Shown: in pieces, positions 59,781-64,000 of the stretch | How the letters are laid out: the number at the start of each line of letters is the position of its first letter | How positions within the stretch are numbered: position 1 is the stretch's first letter | DNA from: Zanthoxylum bungeanum | Lineage: Eukaryota > Streptophyta > Magnoliopsida > Sapindales > Rutaceae | NCBI GenBank assembly: GCA_019454045.1 | Contig: SKCR01026831.1 | Coordinates: 1 to 64,000, forward strand | Direction of reading: 5' to 3' | Length of the DNA: 64,000 bases | Notes under the pieces: model-generated | The model's database searches: none | Told to the model about the DNA's origin: nothing | The model's input: the letters and a program-made list of their open reading frames with translations, nothing else | Translations under genes and position numbers: made by a program

Positions 59781-60220
59781 AATCTTAGGGTTGTAATGCT
59801 TCTCTTGTCTTTCTTCTGAGTTATGGCTCCTTTTATAGGCCATCAAAGGTAGGTCTTATTAATGTATTAAATGATATACGTTTTGGATGCTTGTAACGGT
59901 TCAGCCAAATAATTCATGTAGGATGCGTTTCTCTTTATTTGGTTAGGCAGCTGGCAAATCAAGAGGTTGATCTCTCTTTGTGTAAGGGCCTGATAAGGTG
60001 TTTGGGCCATGGCCCAATTCTTGTTTGGGTTCTCTTTATTTGGTTAGGCAGCTGGCAAATCAAAAGGTTAATCTCTCTTTATGTAAGGGCTTGATAAGGT
60101 GATTGGGCCATTGGCCAAGTCTTGTTTGGGTCCTGTTTGGTGGAGGGTTTTGGGTTGTATCTGACATAAGGCCTGAAGTGAAATGTCAGAAATGCCATTG
60201 GCCCAAATTTGGCCCGTACA
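59781..60220 (-). repeat. Element Y right LTR, surviving 440 bp
   Basis: Homologous to 47937-48377 with the same 101-102 bp subrepeat (59946 and 60047) and TATA box (59829-59839). Ends GGCCCGTACA, then the AGCAT duplication. Confidence 0.85.
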
Positions 60221-60225
60221 AGCAT
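60221..60225. other. Target-site duplication of element Y, right copy
   Basis: AGCAT, identical to 36133-36137. Confidence 0.85.
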
Positions 60226-60877
60226 AATGTTTGATATTCTATGTACTAGACATGATATCAGTTTCGGCATCAGTGTGACCAGCTGATATCAATCTGATCT
60301 AGGTAATGATCATTGGACAGTCGTGGAACATATCTTGAAATATCTTAAAGGTACTAGGGATAAGTTTCTGATATATGGAGAAAATGAGCTACAAGATAAG
60401 GGTTATACAGACTCCGACTTTCAGGGAGATCCAAATGATAGAAAATCTACATCAGGATACATATTTACCCTTAACGGTGGTGCTGTTAGTTGGCGATGTT
60501 CAAAACAAGGCTCAACAGCTGATTCCACCACTGAGGCGGAATTTAAAGCGGCTTTAGAAGCTGTTAAAGAAGCTGTTTGGATTATAAATTTATCATAGAA
60601 CTTGGCATTGTGCCTAGTATTGCAGATTAGATCCCATTATACTGTGATAATAATGGAGCCATTGCGTAGGCTAAGGAGCCAATGGCGCATTCCAAGTCTA
60701 AACACGTGGAAAGAAAATACCGCGTAATTAGAGATTATTGAGCGAAAAGAGATAGTGGTCTTGAAGGTTCAAGGACAAGACAACATAGCAGACCCGCTTA
60801 CAAATGCCTTACCTCCTAAGATATTAGATAAACATGTGGAGGATATGAGACTACGGTACCATCCAGATTGGCACTAA
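60226..60877 (+). pseudogene. Copia-X RT end and RNase H
   Basis: Continues the RT piece from 36132. After a CTRHD.SF motif and a short frameshifted stretch comes a 91-codon frame (60323-60598) with HILKYLKGTRDKFLIYGENEL, then GYTDSDFQGD (catalytic Asp), SKQGSTADSTTEAEF (catalytic Glu) and KEAVWI. Further on, a YCDNNGAIA-like block (about 60640, third Asp), KHVE and ADPLTNALPP lead to the final stop near 60876. In-frame stops (for example at 60596 and 60667) inactivate it. It belongs to a different copia family from Copia-1 to Copia-5. Confidence 0.88.
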
Positions 60878-60878
60878 G

Positions 60879-60890
60879 CAAGTGGGAGTT
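60879..60890 (+). promoter_or_regulatory. Copia-X polypurine tract
   Basis: CAAGTGGGAGTT following the RNase H stop, directly before TGATGGAGTTGG. Confidence 0.75.
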
Positions 60891-63195
60891 TGATGGAGTT
60901 GGTGCTTGGAGTGTCAATCCGAATTGTACATTTATTATTTATTAATAAAATAACTATATTTTCATTTCATACCTTATTAATGGTATTGTCATTATACGTA
61001 TTAGATTGATGTATAGATATGCTAAGAATGACATCGACCTTATAATAGTCGACACTAGGTGTAAACTATTCTTAAAGTAAATATTCAAAGTCGTTGGTTT
61101 TGGAATACGGTCGAATTCCTATAACCTAGAAGACTAGCATATGTCGTATATTGGAATTGGAGTTCCAATGGTTTAACCCGATGTACCATGAGTTTTGGAA
61201 ACCCGTATAGACATGTGGGTATTCGTTGAAGAGAATACTGAATGACTCATAGGTGATTCCTAATAGTTTGAAGTACACACCACCGTCAATAGACATCTCC
61301 TCGAGTCGAGTAGCATATGTAATCCTTTGACTATAGGATAGCATTGATTTTGTGCGAGATCCTCCAAACTTTGATGCCATGTATGTCAGAAATGTTTCAT
61401 GGTCTGATCTCTAGATGTTCGTTGGGTGTGGACTGATGCACTCAGTAACCAAGTACGAAGCAAGATAGGATCTGTTGGCCCGTATGTGTACCATAAGGGG
61501 TTTAGGTATCCATGTGAAGAATCGTGGACATGTCGACATGAGATGTGCGTCTCGGAAACTTGACGGTATATTCTATGTTTCCTAAGCACAACTCGGATAG
61601 CCTACGATGGATGGATTATTAAACATATATGATGACCTCGACTTGTATAGTTCAGAAAGGTCGTTCGTGTTCTTCGCGAATTCGGAAGTGGCCGAATTGC
61701 GTACATATTAGCTAGGCTTTTATGACAAACGTGTCTGAACTTAGAGAATCCCAATATAAAGTGCACTCGTTGAGCACTTGGGTAGCCAATTAATTTTGAT
61801 ACAAGATAATATTCGATATTATAATTATCAACTAAGATAATCAATTGTTATTGGATAACATTGATTATTTACTTTGACCTAATTGGATTAATTCAATAAT
61901 TATACAATGGCTTAATTGTAAAATCATAATTATCTCTACCATTTGAGGATATTATGGTAATTGTAAGTATGTAATAATAGGTGGTTTTGGCTTGATTTAA
62001 TTGGATTAAATCAAAGTGGAAAATATTTAACTATTCCATTTCCTAATCCATGGCTTGATTTAATTGGATTAAATTAAAGTGGGAGCCAATGAAGATTAGT
62101 CACACCTAATTATAAATATTTGGACAAATTGGGTTAAGCTCACTTAAAAGTTGATTACACCTTTTATTAATTAAAAATTGCCTAAGTTTTGCTATAAATA
62201 TCAAGCTTTAGGAAGGTTTTAATTACAAGTATAAGCATAAGCAAAAACTTGAGTAAGCTATACACAAGTAATTCTTGAGAGATTAGCCTAAGTTCGAGAA
62301 GTGTTTAGAGAAGCTTGCGAGGTCTTTACAACATTTCATCTAGGAGAAATCAAGATTGGATCTTGAAGTGAAGCTTGCTAGCATTGGAAATCAAGGTTGG
62401 ATCTTGAAGTCAAGCTTACACACCTTGGAGGTTCTCCAACCATTTCAACAAATGAGAAGTAGATTGGATCTTGCATCAAGCTTACTAAGGTAATATTTGA
62501 TCTTCTCCTAAACTATGTTATTTTGTGTATTAGATGCATGAACACATAGCTTAATGTTGAAATAAGGTTAATCAATTGTGTTAGGATACTTTAGAAGTAT
62601 AAACACAATATGTTTGTTATTAGGTCAAAATATTTATGTTAGATATAAACATAGAATTAGAGTTTGGAACTCTAAATTAAAGCTTAGAGCTATGATTACC
62701 ATTCTAGAATCACTTGACCACCTTTGGGTGAATTAGAATTGTTCACGAGACATTTCTTATTGGGATTCTAATTTGGTTTGTGTTTTGGATTCAAAATTTA
62801 CGCAAGTGCGTATTTAGAATAAATTTATGTTTTTGTAAAAATATTTTATATTTTGAAAAACTTGATTTTTATTCTATAACATGTGTTGATGTTGGTTTTG
62901 ATGTTAAAAATTAATTTTGAGTGTTTTTGAAATGACTGAAGGAAAATAATTTGCAATTGAAAACAAAAAAAAATAAAATTGATCACCGCACGGTACGCTC
63001 TACTCGCGTTGATTTTGTTTTGCTTCGTTTTGGAGTTTCCGGACTCCGATTCAGCCCCAATTTTTTCCTACAAACTCGTAATGAAATATAGTATTTTATT
63101 AAATTATTTAAAACTACACCCATACTTGATATACATGGGTTAGACCTATTTCCGCTGCGTGGGGCACACTAATTAACTCTACATCTTCACTAACA
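60891..63195 (+). repeat. Copia-X 3' LTR (right boundary uncertain)
   Basis: Starts TGATGGAGTTGGTGCTTGG after the polypurine tract. A TATAAATA box lies at 62193-62200, followed by purine-rich leader with a repeated AATCAAG.TTGGATCTTGAAG. The end is placed tentatively at CACTAACA (63195), following a TTTCCGCTGCG stretch typical of copia LTR ends. There is no second LTR or target duplication to confirm it. Minus-strand frames at 61126-61844 are not gene-like. Confidence 0.5.
62193..62200 (+). promoter_or_regulatory. TATA box candidate of Copia-X LTR
   Basis: TATAAATA in the context GCTATAAATATCAAGC, about 1.3 kb into the LTR. Confidence 0.55.
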
Positions 63196-64000
63196 TATGT
63201 GCATAATATTAATTCAAATAGAATCAAAAGGAAAAGTATTAGAGAAAAATTCTCTTACCTTAAAGCAACTTATTTCCTTCTTCAATTTGCTTCCTAGAGC
63301 TCGTATTCTTGTTCTTGGGCTTGCTTCATATTTGATTCCTTTCATTTCCTTCAAGAATTCATCTCAAACTTGCAAAATATTTCTCTATCCCTCATCTCGT
63401 ATCTCTCAGCGACACTAGACTTGGGGGGAGAGTGTTTGGCTTTTATTTATTTCTTGGCTTGTTAAGTCTTTTCTAGAAAAATCTAGGTATCTCTACGCAA
63501 TGTTGAAGCGGGCCGAAAATTATGAAACAAAATGGGCTTGTTTTAGCTAAATTTAGGCTTGGTATAATTAGTAAATTGGTAGGGTGTGCTTAGAAGACCC
63601 ATTTATTAAATGTATTATGCATCCCATACTTTTATTAATTTTATACGAAGTCTTTAAGCCCACGAAAGTCCTAGCAATCCTTTAATATGCCTTTATCACC
63701 ATTATGCTTCGTAAAGAAAAACATTCATGCCAGATTTGTCGTTATTCCCGTTGAGTCATTTGTAAACTTTCGCTAGTGCACCGTCAACAATAGTTGTTGA
63801 AAATAACGTAGCATCTTTGATATCCGAGTGTCATATATAGAAGGGTTGTACAACAACCTGATCACTATCTAGGGATTGGAGAGGCATAATCTATCGCCTC
63901 CGGTGATGGAGTAGATGATCCATTGACCTATCGTAGTCAATGAATAATCCCGATAAAGAGGATTGGCTCAAAGCCATAAATCGCAAGATGAAGTCAATGT
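63196..64000. other. Unassigned right end
   Basis: No match to the other elements in the window and no convincing coding frame. The 73-codon plus-strand frame at 63197-63418 is Leu/Phe/Ser-rich without a domain. On the minus strand an AATAAATAAAAG stretch (about 63440) is followed by purine-rich leader-like sequence and an AAGGTAAGAG 5' splice-like site (about 63261). This could be the promoter side of another retroelement or of a host gene. Nothing firmer can be said. Confidence 0.4.

Larger units (their letters stand above)
36138..60220 (-). mobile_element. Element Y: Tat-like LTR element, split and deleted
   Basis: Bounded by TG (36138) and CA (60220) and flanked by a perfect AGCAT duplication; the Copia-X reading frame resumes on the far side. 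The left LTR is 36138-36191 plus 47718-48377, interrupted by Copia-3. The right LTR survives only as 59781-60220. Orientation is taken as minus from a strong minus-strand TATA box (47984-47994). Only about 1.7 kb of own interior remains (48378-50120), carrying a tandem array and a plus-strand ORF. The rest was replaced by Tat-3 and lost at the Tat-3/Copia-5 junction. Confidence 0.75.

Noticed and set aside
1..64000. tRNA or rRNA genes
   Set aside because: No cloverleaf or conserved rRNA stretch noticed; tRNA-like words are primer-binding sites.

Overview
The window reads as plant (probably eudicot) heterochromatin. It is AT-rich, has no recognisable host gene, and nearly every base can be assigned to nested long-terminal-repeat (LTR) retrotransposons of both plant superfamilies. 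Lineage names (Athila-like, Tat-like) rest on polymerase motifs and primer-binding-site types remembered from the families. No database search was possible.

Layout, left to right. 1-7743: 'Copia-1' (minus strand, left end outside the window) with a 2.06 kb 5' LTR, inserted in the 3' LTR of 'Tat-1'. 7744-14164: Tat-1 (minus), a deletion derivative that keeps only the integrase C-terminus, a large minisatellite and a 2.14 kb 5' LTR. 14165-14290: scrap of an Athila-like LTR. 14291-17987: 'Tat-2' (minus), 5' leader and 2.56 kb LTR only. 17988-35881: Athila-like Ty3/gypsy element (minus) with decayed gag, protease, RT, RNase H and integrase plus an unusual post-pol cysteine-rich ORF. Its gag is split by a complete 10,018 bp element, 'Copia-2' (23690-33707, target duplication ATTGA). 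35882-36137: RT piece of an old plus-strand copia ('Copia-X') whose RNase H and 3' LTR reappear at 60221-63.2 kb. Between them lies 'element Y' (36138-60220, target duplication AGCAT), a Tat-like minus-strand element. Its left LTR is split by 'Copia-3' (plus, 36192-47717), which itself contains a reversed copia fragment ('Copia-4', 39610-45429) carrying a solo Athila-like LTR (43122-45188, target duplication AACTA). Element Y's interior carries a plus-strand (antisense) ORF cut by 'Tat-3' (plus, 50121-58408). Tat-3 has no gag-pol but has large tandem arrays. Tat-3 ends at a scrambled junction with a copia LTR fragment ('Copia-5'). 63.2-64 kb is unassigned.

Relative ages from nesting: Copia-X is older than element Y, which is older than Copia-3, Tat-3 and Copia-5. 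Copia-X is also older than the Athila element, which is older than Copia-2. Copia-2 is probably the youngest complete insertion, because its LTRs are nearly identical. None of the polyprotein genes is intact. The items that best deserve follow-up are three accessory reading frames of the retroelements: the Athila post-pol Cys-cluster ORF, the antisense ORF of element Y, and the 28-bp-repeat ORF of the Tat elements behind a repeated splice-acceptor-like module. The copia family also looks mobilised in trans.
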